Shown: positions 1 to 35,303 of the stretch, piece after piece
Layout: each line of letters opens with the position of its first letter
Position numbering within the stretch: the stretch's first letter is position 1
Assembly (NCBI RefSeq): GCF_000308815.1
Contig: NZ_BAFX01000126.1
Coordinates: 1 to 47,739 of the forward strand
Source of the DNA: Nocardia concava NBRC 100430
GTDB taxonomy: Bacteria > Actinomycetota > Actinomycetes > Mycobacteriales > Mycobacteriaceae
Length of the DNA stretch: 47,739 nt
Direction: 5' to 3'
The notes under the pieces: model-generated
What the model was told of the DNA's origin: nothing
Seen by the model: the letters and a program-made list of their open reading frames with translations, nothing else
Database searches by the model: none
Translations under genes and position numbers: made by a program

Positions 1-27160
<27,160 letters not shown>

Positions 27161-27236
27161 AAACCCGAACAGGACGCCAACCGCTTCAGCGTGGCGTCCA
27201 GTGCTCGGGGCTCACTTCACCGTAAATTGAGACTCC

Positions 27237-27253
27237 CTGGGGTATCCCCCCAG
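27237..27253. promoter_or_regulatory. Hairpin in the NRPS leader region
   Basis: CTGGGG and CCCCAG arms flank a 5-base loop, 77 bases upstream of the ATG at 27160. No run of T follows on the minus strand. It could be an attenuator, an operator or a leftover terminator; nothing in the sequence decides. Confidence 0.4.
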
Positions 27254-27371
27254 CTGGCCGATCTTGTTACATGGGCGCGACCACACCCACCGGCGTTTGC
27301 CGGGCCACAGTCGCAATCTTGGTGACGGACACTCGGTCCAATCTACCGTCAGGGTGCAAGCCGCAACCAGA

Positions 27372-27387
27372 AAGGGCCATAGCCCTT
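27372..27387 (-). terminator. Possible cobM terminator stem
   Basis: AAGGGC and GCCCTT form a perfect 6-bp stem with a 4-base loop, starting 24 bases after the cobM stop. There is no U-tract, which is common for actinobacterial terminators. Confidence 0.45.
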
Positions 27388-27410
27388 AGCTATCATCGCA
27401 TTTCGGCCGT

Positions 27411-28169
27411 TCAGCCAGTGATATGCGACCTATCGCGAGCAGGATCGTACAGGTGCGACTGCGCGCAGTTGACCGATTCGGCCAGTGCTCCGCCCACCAG
27501 AATCACCGCCGCCTGCCGCAGTCCGGCGGCCTCCACGCGGTCGGCGATATCGGCCAGGGTGCCGCGCAGAACCTGCTGTTCGGGCTGGGTCGCGCGGTAG
27601 ACGACGGCCACCGGGCAGTCGGCTCCGTAGTCCGGTGTCAACTCCTCTGCCAGGGTCCGGATCCGGGTGATGGCCAGATGCAGGATCAGGGTCGCCCGGG
27701 TCCGCGCGAAGTTGGCCAGCGACTCCGATTCGGGCATAACGGTCGAGCGGGCATGTGTCCGAGTCAACACCACCGACTGCACCTGCTCCGGCACGGTCAG
27801 CTCCGCGCCCAGCAGGGCCGCGGCCGCCGCGTAGGCGGGCACGCCCGGCGTCACGTCCCACGGAATACCCAGGGCGTCGAGCCGGGCCTTCTGCTCGGTG
27901 AGCGCTGAATATAAGGAGGGATCCCCCGAACACAGCCGGGCGACGTCCTTGCCCTGCGCCTGCGCCCGCGCGCAATGCGCGATGATCTCGTCCAGATCCA
28001 GCTTCTGGGTATCGATCAGCTCGGCATCCGGCGCACAGTGCGCCAGCACCTCGGGATCCAGATAGGTCCCCGCGTACAAACACACCGGCGACCGCCGCAG
28101 CAGCTCGACCGCCCGCAAGGTCAGCAGATCCGCCGCCCCCGGCCCGGCCCCGATGAAGTGCACTGTCAC
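27411..28169 (-). CDS. cobM: Precorrin-4 C(11)-methyltransferase
   Basis: This SAM-dependent enzyme methylates C-11 of precorrin-4 in aerobic cobalamin synthesis. The N-terminus VHFIGAGPGAADLLTLRA is the family glycine-rich signature. YAGTYLDPEVL, ARLCSGDPSLYSA, DVTPGVPAYAAAAA and the LTRTHARSTVM block are typical of CobM/CbiF. The length of 252 residues is normal for the family. I chose GTG at 28169, which starts the protein at VTVHFIGAG as in relatives; an upstream GTG at 28187 would add MCETRP. It stands alone here without other cob genes and has no evident link to the NRPS. It may be read with the preceding small PPOX gene on the same strand. Confidence 0.92.
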   Translation of the reverse strand: MTVHFIGAGPGAADLLTLRAVELLRRSPVCLYAGTYLDPEVLAHCAPDAELIDTQKLDLDEIIAHCARAQAQGKDVARLCSGDPSLYSALTEQKARLDALGIPWDVTPGVPAYAAAAALLGAELTVPEQVQSVVLTRTHARSTVMPESESLANFARTRATLILHLAITRIRTLAEELTPDYGADCPVAVVYRATQPEQQVLRGTLADIADRVEAAGLRQAAVILVGGALAESVNCAQSHLYDPARDRSHITG

Positions 28170-28191
28170 CGGCCGAGTCTCGCACACGGCC

Positions 28192-28251
28192 TCAGAACCG
28201 CCCGGCGGCCACCAGCACGGCGATGACGAAGAGCACCACGCTGACTGCCAC
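28192..28251 (-). CDS. Possible 19-residue hydrophobic peptide
   Basis: The gap between the PPOX gene and cobM encodes MAVSVVLFVIAVLVAAGRF from a GTG start. It would form one membrane helix with a basic end. The start lies just downstream of the PPOX stop, so translation could be coupled. There is no clear ribosome site and no homologue I can name. The frame may be open by chance. Confidence 0.2.
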   Translation of the reverse strand: MAVSVVLFVIAVLVAAGRF

Positions 28252-28261
28252 TGTCGCGATA

Positions 28262-28687
28262 TCAGCCGCTGACCTTGAAGTCCGCGATCACCTTCGTCGG
28301 CCGCAAACGGACGACGAGCTCACCCGGGACGCCGTTGCGCTTCCCGAACTCCTCCGCCCGGTCCGCACCCATATAGCGAGCCCCGATCTCGGTAGCGGTC
28401 CGCACCAACTCATCCAGATCCTCCGAAACCTCGGCCACCCCCTGAACCTGAACAAAGGCATACGGCGGCTCAGCAACATCCACCACCAGACTCAACCGCC
28501 CATCCCGCAAAATAGACCGCCCCTTGGCAGTCCCCTTCCCGGTATTGAAAACAATCTCGTCCCCCTCGAGCACAAACCAGATAGGCGCCACCAACGGCCG
28601 CCCATCCGCCGCAACGAACGCCAACTTCCCGGTCCGGGTTCCCTCAGTCAGGAACTCGCGTACACGTGGGTCGGAGAGTGTCGCCAT
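28262..28687 (-). CDS. PPOX-class flavin/F420-dependent protein
   Basis: This 141-residue split-barrel protein belongs to the pyridoxamine 5'-phosphate oxidase-like family, many actinobacterial members of which bind F420 or FMN and reduce small substrates. Visible traits are GKLAFVAADGRPLVAPIWFVL (strands 1-2), the phosphate-binding type segment NTGKGTAKGRSILRDGRLSLVV, and YAFVQVQGVAEV. The ATG at 28687 follows GGTGGCGGG. The frame stays open upstream but would run into the divergent gene, so the short start is preferred. The substrate is unknown. Confidence 0.8.
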   Translation of the reverse strand: MATLSDPRVREFLTEGTRTGKLAFVAADGRPLVAPIWFVLEGDEIVFNTGKGTAKGRSILRDGRLSLVVDVAEPPYAFVQVQGVAEVSEDLDELVRTATEIGARYMGADRAEEFGKRNGVPGELVVRLRPTKVIADFKVSG

Positions 28688-28792
28688 CCCGCCACCGTAA
28701 CGGCTCCGAATACCGAACAACCGCACACCACACCGGCAACGACCGGAGTAGCGAGGCAGGGTAGCTCGTAGAATCGACCCAGGAGGCAGGCC

Positions 28793-29377
28793 ATGACAGC
28801 CGTCGATCGGGAGCCCGATATCGATACCGATGAATTCGAAACCCTCGCACGTTTGACAGAGCGCGAAACCGAAGGTGTGCAGCTCGAATACCTCGGCGGG
28901 CGAATGGGGGTCAAGGCCGTGCCGGACGGCGATCACAATCGCATCATCCTCTGGCTGATGATGCTGCTGCTCCCCCTCAGCCCAGGATTGGTGCTCCACC
29001 AGAACCAAGGGTTGACCGTCGAGTCCTACCGCAAGGGCCGCGCCCGACCAGACGGTGTACTTGCACCACTCGAAGCGTTCGTAGGTACCGGCGAATGGGC
29101 GCCCTCGGATCAAGTGGTTATGGCGGTAGAAGTCACCTCACGCGATTCCGATACCAACCGGCGAGATCGCATCGAGAAGCCGCGCGCCTTCGCACAGAGC
29201 GAAATCCCCCTCTACTTGCTCATCGATCGTGACAATGCCGAGGTCGTCGTGTACGCCGAGCCGAACGGCAAGGCCTACCAACAGATTTGCAAATATGCGT
29301 TCGGCCAGCAGGTGCCGGTGCCGGCACCGCTGGACCTGATCATCGACACCACACCGCTGCAAGACTGGGTCCGCTGA
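28793..29377 (+). CDS. Uma2-family (DUF820) putative endonuclease
   Basis: The protein has 194 residues. ARPDGVLAP, VMAVEVTSRDSDTNRRDR and EKPRAFAQSEIPLYLLIDRD form the PD...ExK-like restriction-fold core of the Uma2 family, which is frequent in cyanobacteria and actinobacteria and of unproven function. A strong AGGAGG (28781-28786) lies 6 bases before the ATG. A -10-like TAGAAT (28769-28774) lies in the 105-base divergent region shared with the PPOX gene. There is no partner toxin or restriction gene next to it. Confidence 0.75.
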   Translation: MTAVDREPDIDTDEFETLARLTERETEGVQLEYLGGRMGVKAVPDGDHNRIILWLMMLLLPLSPGLVLHQNQGLTVESYRKGRARPDGVLAPLEAFVGTGEWAPSDQVVMAVEVTSRDSDTNRRDRIEKPRAFAQSEIPLYLLIDRDNAEVVVYAEPNGKAYQQICKYAFGQQVPVPAPLDLIIDTTPLQDWVR

Positions 29378-29396
29378 CGCCCAAGTGAGTCACGGC

Positions 29397-30032
29397 TCAG
29401 ATGGCGCCGCGTTCGCGGGCCCGGGCCACGGCGGAGGTTCGGGATTTGACACCGAGTTTCGAGTAGATGTGGACCAGGTGGGATTTGACGGTGGTTTCGG
29501 AGAGGAAGAGGCGTTTGCCTATTTCTCGGTTGGAGTGGCCGTCGGCTACCAGGCGGAGGACTTCGATTTCGCGGGGGCTCAATGTGGTGTCGGGCTTGCG
29601 GACTCGGGTCATGAGGCGGGAAGCCACCGACGGGGAGAGGACGCTTTCGCCTTCGGCGGCCGATCGGACCGCTGCGAGGAGTTCGGCGGGTGGGGTGTCC
29701 TTGAGGATGTAGCCGACCGCGCCCGCTTCGATGGCGCCGAGGATGTCGGCGTCGGTGTCGTAGTTGGTGACTACCAAGACATTCGGCGGGTTGGGGAGGG
29801 CGCGGAGGGCGGCGGTGGCTTCGGCGCCGGACTTGCCGGGGCCGAAGCGAAGGTCCATGAGGACCAGGTCGACCGGCGTGGTGGAGCAGAAGGACACGGA
29901 GTCTTCGGCGGTCGCGACCTCGCCGACGACTTCGATGTCGTCGGAATCGGTTTCGGCGAGCCCGGAGTCGAGCAGGGCGCGCAGGCCCGCGCGGACGATG
30001 GCGTGGTCGTCGGCGAGGAGGATGCGGATCAC
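29397..30032 (-). CDS. NarL/LuxR-type two-component response regulator
   Basis: This is a 211-residue DNA-binding regulator. The receiver domain (1-125) has acidic residues ADD at 7-9, phospho-acceptor Asp60 in LVLMD, and LKDTPPAELL with the conserved Lys. The LuxR-type HTH (about 145-211) has LSPREIEVLRLVADGHSNREIG and SETTVKSHLVHIYSKLGV. Its GTG start overlaps the kinase stop (GTGA, 30029-30032), so the two are translated together. The likely target is the divergent ABC operon, by position only. Confidence 0.9.
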   Translation of the reverse strand: MIRILLADDHAIVRAGLRALLDSGLAETDSDDIEVVGEVATAEDSVSFCSTTPVDLVLMDLRFGPGKSGAEATAALRALPNPPNVLVVTNYDTDADILGAIEAGAVGYILKDTPPAELLAAVRSAAEGESVLSPSVASRLMTRVRKPDTTLSPREIEVLRLVADGHSNREIGKRLFLSETTVKSHLVHIYSKLGVKSRTSAVARARERGAI

Positions 30033-31183
30033 TGGTCCTCCAAGGGGAACGAGACGGTGACGGCTGTGTGGCCGGGTTCGGATTCGACGTCCATGGTGCC
30101 GCCCTGTTGCTCCACACGATTGCGCATGGCATTGAGACCGAAACTGCCGGAAGGTGATTCGGCCAACACGGCGGGAGCGATACCGACACCGTCGTCGACC
30201 ACGTCCAGGTGCACCGCGTCATCGGCGTAGGTGAGGGTGATCCGCATGCGCTGAGCCTGCGCGTGCCGCACCACATTCGAGACCGCGCCCTGGGTGATGC
30301 GCACCAGCGCGGCCTCGATGGGCATGGGCAGCCGCTGCGGGTCACCCTCCACGAGCACCTGGGCGTCGAGGCCGGGCGCTGCGGCCCGCTCGGCGACGCG
30401 GGTGAGCGCGCCCGCGAGGGACTGGCCCTCCAGCGGCGCAGGCGTGAGTTCGGCTATGAGATGGCGGGTTTCGACGAGGCTGTCGGCGGCGGTCTCGCGC
30501 GCCAGCCGGATCTTCTCCAGCGCCGGATGATCCGGTGCGGCGCGCTCCACGGCGTGCAGCAGCAGCTGAATGCTGCTGAGCCCCTGGGCAACCGTGTCGT
30601 GGATCTCCTGGGCGAGTCGCTCCCGCTCGGCCATCTTGCCCGCGGTGCGCTCCTGCTCGGCGAGAGTGTTTCTGGTGGCGAGCAATTCGTCGATGAGCCG
30701 CTGCCGCTCGGCCGCCTCCCGGAACAGTGCACCGTACCCGAGCCCGATGGCGACCGCGACCAGTGCGCCCAGCATGGGCCCGATCACCCCGGCGACCGTC
30801 CAGCCGCGGTGCGCGGCGAAACCGACCACCGCGACGACGGTGGCGGCTGTCACCGCCACCAGGCCCCAATAGTGCGGCAGCAGGTGCAAATAGAGGAAGA
30901 ACAGCCCGAAGACCAGATAGACGGCCAGGGGCGCGACGGTCACCAACCCCAGCCAGAGGACCGTCAGCAGCGCCAGCCACACCCGCGCGCCGACCAGATC
31001 GTGCCGGAAGCGGCCGCCCGCGAAATAGACACCGAGGAAGAGCCCGGCCAGCACGATGACCACCGCCGTGTGCGACCCGGCGACAACCTCCTGCACGGCC
31101 ACGACCACGGTCAATGCCACCACCAACGCGTGCAGCCCAAGCTGCAGGGCGGAGAACACAGGGGTGAGTGGCGAGCGATGCAC
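30029..31183 (-). CDS. Sensor histidine kinase (HisKA_3 type)
   Basis: The protein has 384 residues. The N-terminal half (about 10-155) holds five or six hydrophobic segments and almost no extracellular domain, suggesting sensing within the membrane. A short coiled coil (about 155-190) leads to ERERLAQEIHDTVAQGLSSIQ with phospho-His195. The ATPase part shows SNVVRHAQA (N box) and VVDDGVGIAP (G box). It starts at GTG. It is the partner of the overlapping response regulator. The 129-base divergent gap to the FtsX permease should contain promoters for both sides; I cannot fix their positions. Confidence 0.9.
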   Translation of the reverse strand: MHRSPLTPVFSALQLGLHALVVALTVVVAVQEVVAGSHTAVVIVLAGLFLGVYFAGGRFRHDLVGARVWLALLTVLWLGLVTVAPLAVYLVFGLFFLYLHLLPHYWGLVAVTAATVVAVVGFAAHRGWTVAGVIGPMLGALVAVAIGLGYGALFREAAERQRLIDELLATRNTLAEQERTAGKMAERERLAQEIHDTVAQGLSSIQLLLHAVERAAPDHPALEKIRLARETAADSLVETRHLIAELTPAPLEGQSLAGALTRVAERAAAPGLDAQVLVEGDPQRLPMPIEAALVRITQGAVSNVVRHAQAQRMRITLTYADDAVHLDVVDDGVGIAPAVLAESPSGSFGLNAMRNRVEQQGGTMDVESEPGHTAVTVSFPLEDQ

Positions 31184-31312
31184 GCGACCAGCTTATGCCC
31201 GGCTATTGCCCCGGCATCCATCGAAAGTAGGAAACGCCGCCGTGCCGTTGGCGGAGCGGGATTCGTTCGGCGGCGCGATGGCCGGAAGCGGTTTCGGCGA
31301 CAGGCTGTATGT

Positions 31313-32362
31313 ATGTTCGTCGCACTCCGAGATCTGCGGGCCGCCCGCGGCCGCTTCCTCCTCATTTCCCTGGTGGTCACGCTGGTCGCGCTGCTGGTCA
31401 GCTTTCTCAGCGGCCTGACGGCGGGCCTGGCGCACCAGAACATTTCCGCCATCCAGGCCTTGAACACCGACACGGTCGTCTTCTCCGACACCGGCTCGTC
31501 ACCGTCCTTCGACGCCTCGACCCTGACCCAGGAGCAGGTGCAGACCTGGCAGCGAGCCGGCGGCACCGTCGACCCGATCGGCATCAGCCGCACCCGCGCC
31601 ACCCTCGACGGCGCGTCGCCCACCCAGGTGGCGTTGTTCGGCGTCCAGGGAACCCCATTCGGCAAGCGTGTGGCTACCGATTCGGGCTCGGTCATTCTGT
31701 CCAAGGCGGCCGCCAAGGATCTGAATGCCAAGACCGGCGACACCGTCGAACTGGGCTCGGCCAGCTACACCGTGCAGGGTGTCACCGACGACGACTGGTA
31801 CGCGCACACCCCCGTGGTGTGGATGACCCTGTCCGACTGGCAAACCCTCAATCCGCACTCGGGTGCGGCCACCATCCTCGCCGTCTCCGGCGTGAGCGAT
31901 GAGAAGGCGGTCAACGCCTCCGCGCACACGACGACGACCAGTTCCAAGGACTCGCTCTCCGCCATGGCCTCCTACCAGGCCGAGAATGGTTCGCTGACGC
32001 TCATGACCGTCATGCTGTTCGCCATCTCGGCCCTGGTGATCGGCGCGTTCTTCACGGTGTGGACCGTGCAGCGGCAGCCGGACATCGCGACCCTGAAGGC
32101 GCTCGGCGCGACCACCGGCTCGCTGATCCGAGATGCCTTGAGCCAGGCCCTGATCGTGCTGCTGCTCGGAGTCGGTGTGGGCGTTGGCATCACGGTCATC
32201 GCCGGGCTGTTCATGGGTGGCGCGGTGCCCTTCATCCTCAGCGTGAGCACCACCCTGTTCCCCGCCGCGGCCCTGATCGTCCTCGGCTTGCTGGGCGCGG
32301 CCTTCGCCCTGCGCTTCCTGGTCACCACCGACCCGCTGACCGCCCTCAACCAAGCCCGCTGA
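31313..32362 (+). CDS. FtsX-like ABC transporter permease
   Basis: The protein has 349 residues. One helix lies near the N-terminus (LRAARGRFLLISLVVTLVAL), then a large outside domain (about 45-230). Three helices follow in the C-terminal FtsX domain, with VWTVQRQPDIATLKALGAT as the cytoplasmic coupling loop typical of MacB/FtsX permeases. Translation begins at ATG 31313, where the conserved MFVALRDLRAARGRF begins; a longer open frame upstream is antisense to the kinase. The stop TGA touches the first possible ATG of the ATPase. It probably exports a lipophilic or envelope-active compound, or acts in envelope sensing. Confidence 0.85.
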   Translation: MFVALRDLRAARGRFLLISLVVTLVALLVSFLSGLTAGLAHQNISAIQALNTDTVVFSDTGSSPSFDASTLTQEQVQTWQRAGGTVDPIGISRTRATLDGASPTQVALFGVQGTPFGKRVATDSGSVILSKAAAKDLNAKTGDTVELGSASYTVQGVTDDDWYAHTPVVWMTLSDWQTLNPHSGAATILAVSGVSDEKAVNASAHTTTTSSKDSLSAMASYQAENGSLTLMTVMLFAISALVIGAFFTVWTVQRQPDIATLKALGATTGSLIRDALSQALIVLLLGVGVGVGITVIAGLFMGGAVPFILSVSTTLFPAAALIVLGLLGAAFALRFLVTTDPLTALNQAR

Positions 32363-32400
32363 TGACCACCACAGTTCCCTTGTCTCCCAGGAGCATTGCG

Positions 32401-33126
32401 ATGACCAACGCACTCACCGTCTCCGACCTGACCCTCACCTTCCCCGACGGAGCGGAGCGCATCACCGCCCTCGATCACGTGAATCTGCGCGTGGCGGGCG
32501 GCGAGATCGCGGCCATCACCGGCCCTTCCGGCTCCGGTAAGTCGACCCTGCTGGCCACCGTCTCGACCTTGCTGCGCCCGGACTCGGGCCGGGTGGAACT
32601 CGAAACCGCCACCGGCACGGTCGATCTCACCTCGCTGAGCCGCGGCGACGCCGCGACCCTGCGCCGTGATTCGATCGGAATCGTCTTCCAGCAGTCCAAC
32701 CTGGTTCCGGCCCTGACCGCCCTCGAACAGCTCGAGGCCATGGTCCACCTCGGCCAGAGCTGGTTCGTCTCCCCCGGTAAGCGCCGCGAAGCCCGTTCCC
32801 GCGCACGGGATCTGCTCGCGGCGGTCGGTCTGACCGGTCACGAGAACAAGCGCCCCGCCCAACTCTCCGGCGGCCAGCGCCAGCGCGTCAACATCGCCCG
32901 CGCCCTCATGAACGATCCATCCCTGCTGGTCATCGACGAGCCCACCAGTGCCCTCGACCAGGAACGCGGCGCCGCCATCATCGACCTGATCGTCGGCATA
33001 GTCCGCGACCACGGCGCCTCCACCCTCCTGGTTACCCACGACCTGTCCCACCTGGACCAAATGGACTCCGTCTACCGCATGGTCGACGGCGTCCTCACCC
33101 AGCAATCCACGGCCTTGGCCGCCTAG
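32401..33126 (+). CDS. ABC transporter ATP-binding protein, MacB/LolD type
   Basis: The protein has 241 residues. Walker A GPSGSGKST is at 41-49, followed by the Q-loop VFQQSNLVP, the signature LSGGQRQRVNIARAL, Walker B LLVIDEP with Glu, and the H-loop VTHD. I chose ATG 32401 because AGGAG (32389-32393) lies 7 bases before it; an upstream ATG at 32362 overlaps the permease stop and would add 13 residues. It powers the FtsX-like permease just upstream. Its stop lies in a CTAG shared with the opposing WYL gene. Confidence 0.9.
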   Translation: MTNALTVSDLTLTFPDGAERITALDHVNLRVAGGEIAAITGPSGSGKSTLLATVSTLLRPDSGRVELETATGTVDLTSLSRGDAATLRRDSIGIVFQQSNLVPALTALEQLEAMVHLGQSWFVSPGKRREARSRARDLLAAVGLTGHENKRPAQLSGGQRQRVNIARALMNDPSLLVIDEPTSALDQERGAAIIDLIVGIVRDHGASTLLVTHDLSHLDQMDSVYRMVDGVLTQQSTALAA

Positions 33127-34085
33127 CCCTCGACGGCTCGCCGGGCTCGGTCGGCGATCTTGCGGATCTCGTCGGCCAGCTCGGTGGGGGCGTGGACGTG
33201 GATGTCGAATCCCAGCTCGAGCAGGCGGTGGGCCACCCAGAAGGGGTCGTCGTCACGGTGCATGTCCAGGACGCAGGCGTCGTCGCCGCGGGGCACCACG
33301 TCGCCCGGGGCCTCGCCCAGTCGGCCGATTACTTTTTCGGCCGGTCCGTCGATGTCGACCAGGTAGTGCAAGGTCGGTGTGCCCCAGTCGGTTCGGGCCC
33401 CGACGACGTAGGCGGCCGGGTCGGCGGCGGGGAGCTCACGCGGGGCGAAGCGGGCGCCGGTGGCGTGGACGCGGTCGATGCGGTCGGCGCGGAAGCTGCG
33501 CCAGTCGGCGCGGTCGAGGTCGTAGCCGACCAGGTACCAGCGTTGTTTGTAGGGGACCAGGCCGACCGGCTCGATATTGCGGCGGGATTCGGATCCGCTG
33601 GCGGACTGATAGGCGAAACGGACTCGCTCCCTGTTGGTTACGGCCGCGGCGAGGGCGGTGAGGAGTTCCGGGTCTATCGGGGTACTGGCGGCGCCGGGGG
33701 CGGTGGTGGCGGCGCCCAACACCCGGACGCGGCGGCGGAGTTTGGTGGGGAGGACCTGTTCGAGTTTGGTGAGGGCCCGGACCGAGGCCTCCTCGATGCC
33801 CGCGATGGACGAGCCCGCGGCGGCGCGCAGGCCGACGGCGATGGCGACGGCCTCCTCGTCGTCGACCAGCAGCGGCGGCATGGCGGCCCCGGCGACCAGG
33901 CGGTACCCGCCGGTGGCGCCCATGGTGGCCTCGACGGGATAGCCGAGCTCCCGCAGGCGGTCGATATCGCGGCGAACGGTGCGGTCGGTGACGCCGAGGC
34001 GTTCGGCCAGTTCACTGCCCGGCCATTCGCGCGGTGTCTGCAGCAGGGACAGCAGCCGGAGCAGCCGGGCGGGTGTATCGCTCAT
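33123..34085 (-). CDS. WYL-domain transcriptional regulator (YafY/DeoR-like)
   Basis: This 320-residue regulator has an N-terminal HTH_11 domain (about 5-60), ELAERLGVTDRTVRRDIDRLRELGYPV, and a C-terminal WYL domain with the sequence KQRWYLVGYDLDR followed by a WCX-like tail. WYL domains sense ligands or nucleic acids. The ATG at 34085 has GGAGG at 9-base spacing; an alternative ATG at 34094 adds three residues. It is divergent from the epoxide-hydrolase-like gene, with an inverted repeat (34108-34126) between them, so it probably controls that gene and itself. Confidence 0.88.
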   Translation of the reverse strand: MSDTPARLLRLLSLLQTPREWPGSELAERLGVTDRTVRRDIDRLRELGYPVEATMGATGGYRLVAGAAMPPLLVDDEEAVAIAVGLRAAAGSSIAGIEEASVRALTKLEQVLPTKLRRRVRVLGAATTAPGAASTPIDPELLTALAAAVTNRERVRFAYQSASGSESRRNIEPVGLVPYKQRWYLVGYDLDRADWRSFRADRIDRVHATGARFAPRELPAADPAAYVVGARTDWGTPTLHYLVDIDGPAEKVIGRLGEAPGDVVPRGDDACVLDMHRDDDPFWVAHRLLELGFDIHVHAPTELADEIRKIADRARRAVEG

Positions 34086-34107
34086 GTCCTCCATCCTCCG
34101 CCGGAAA

Positions 34108-34126
34108 TAGGACGAGAGTAGTCCTA
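34108..34126. promoter_or_regulatory. Inverted repeat, likely WYL-regulator operator
   Basis: TAGGAC and GTCCTA are perfect 6-base arms around a 7-base spacer. It lies in the 62-base divergent gap, 23-41 bases before the WYL start and 22-40 bases before the hydrolase start, a position suited to repress both. Confidence 0.5.
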
Positions 34127-34147
34127 GATGGTTCGTACGGTGGACAT

Positions 34148-35257
34148 ATGAACAGCACAGCGATTCGCCCGTTTCGCATCGATATCCCGCAGTCCGATCT
34201 GGACGACCTGCACGATCGCCTGGCCCGCGCCCGCTGGTCGGCGCAGCTACCCGGCCAGGACTGGGAGCGCGGGGTGCCGGTGGCCTATCTGCGCGAACTC
34301 GCGGAGTACTGGCGCACCGAATTCGACTGGCGCGCACAGGAAGCGGCACTCAATGCCCACCCGCAGTTCCTGACCGAGATCGACGGCCTGGATGTGCACT
34401 TTCTCCACATCCGTTCACAGGACCCGGACGCGCTGCCCCTCATCCTCACTCACGGCTGGCCGAACAGCTTCGTCGAATTCACCAAAACCATTCCGCTGCT
34501 GACGAAGTCGTTCCACCTGGTGATCCCGTCCGTCCCCGGCTTCGGATTCTCGCAGGCGCCTGGCAAATCAGGGATGAAGCCGAAACGCGTGGCCCGCATG
34601 TGGGTGGAGCTCATGGCCCGGCTCGGCTACGACCGCTACGGCGTGCAGGGCGGCGATCTGGGTGCGTACGTGGTCCAGGAAATGGCGATCGCCGATCCGG
34701 AACACATTGTGGGCGTTCATATCGACGGCGGCATCGGCCTGCCCACCGCGGCCGACGTCCCCACCATGACCGCCGAGGAACTCGCCGAATGGGACCTCAT
34801 GCAGAAATGGCAGTCCGGCGTGAACCACCATGTCCTGCTGCGCCAGGCCCCGCAGACCTTCGCCCACGCCTGGACCGACTCCCCCGTCGGCCTGCTCGCC
34901 TGGCTGGTCCACAAGTTCAACGAATTCTCGCCGCTGGCAGCGCATCTCGAGGAAGCCGTCGACCGCGATCACCTGCTCGCCAACGTCGCCGTCTACTGGT
35001 TCACCAATACCGCCGCCACCTCGTCCTGGCCCATGTACAACGGCCTGGGCGACGACGGTTTCACCTGGCCCGCCGGCCAGAAACTGGTCCCGGTGGGCGT
35101 GTACGCGGGCGGCTCCGCGCTCATGCGCCGCCTGGCCGACCGGGACAACACCATCGTCCACTGGCCCGAGGGCAATACCGGCAACCACTTCCTGGCCATG
35201 GACGTCCCGGAGGCCCACGCCGCCGATATCCAGACTTTCTTCGCGAAGCTCCGCTAG
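34148..35257 (+). CDS. Epoxide hydrolase family alpha/beta hydrolase
   Basis: The 369-residue protein starts with the EHN domain (IRPFRIDIPQSDLDDLHDRLARARW, about 1-110), as in microsomal-type epoxide hydrolases. The oxyanion HGWPNS motif and the nucleophile region YGVQGGDLGAYV follow. The usual family motif is GGDWG; here Leu replaces Trp after the nucleophilic Asp. The catalytic His is in GNHFLAMD near the C-terminus. It should open an epoxide of unknown identity, in the cytoplasm. Confidence 0.88.
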   Translation: MNSTAIRPFRIDIPQSDLDDLHDRLARARWSAQLPGQDWERGVPVAYLRELAEYWRTEFDWRAQEAALNAHPQFLTEIDGLDVHFLHIRSQDPDALPLILTHGWPNSFVEFTKTIPLLTKSFHLVIPSVPGFGFSQAPGKSGMKPKRVARMWVELMARLGYDRYGVQGGDLGAYVVQEMAIADPEHIVGVHIDGGIGLPTAADVPTMTAEELAEWDLMQKWQSGVNHHVLLRQAPQTFAHAWTDSPVGLLAWLVHKFNEFSPLAAHLEEAVDRDHLLANVAVYWFTNTAATSSWPMYNGLGDDGFTWPAGQKLVPVGVYAGGSALMRRLADRDNTIVHWPEGNTGNHFLAMDVPEAHAADIQTFFAKLR

Positions 35258-35268
35258 CTCCCATTCTT

Positions 35269-35287
35269 GACCAATCGGTCTAGATAG
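35269..35287. promoter_or_regulatory. TetR-type operator, copy 1 (before the TetR gene)
   Basis: The 19-base site contains GACC-AATC-GGTC, a short palindrome, and matches 16 of 19 bases with 35932-35950. A promoter-like TTGACC (35268-35273), 17 bases, TAAGGT (35291-35296) overlaps it, so binding would block transcription. The TetR ATG at 35304 lies close to the expected start point, suggesting a leaderless or very short leader. Confidence 0.55.
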
Positions 35288-35303
35288 ACGTAAGGTTCTC
35301 GCC

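Larger units (their letters stand above)
27161..27410 (-). promoter_or_regulatory. Upstream region of the NRPS gene
   Basis: These 250 bases between cobM and the NRPS gene must hold the NRPS promoter unless cobM reads through. Visible items are a 6-bp hairpin (27237-27253), a short inverted repeat GGAC-ACTCG-GTCC (27327-27339) and a stem after cobM (27372-27387). I see no convincing -35/-10 pair and no iron-regulator (IdeR-like) box. No coding frame here looks real. Confidence 0.5.

Noticed and set aside
27161..27410. Iron-regulator (IdeR/DmdR) box before the NRPS gene
   Set aside because: I looked for a TTAGG-type palindrome because a siderophore product is possible, and found none.
28262..29113. 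A longer reading of the PPOX gene starting at 29113
   Set aside because: It would overlap most of the Uma2 gene on the other strand. The added N-terminus has no PPOX similarity, and ATG 28687 starts the domain properly.
30209..31312. Upstream extension of the FtsX permease
   Set aside because: The extension is antisense to the histidine kinase and lacks transporter features; ATG 31313 gives the conserved N-terminus.
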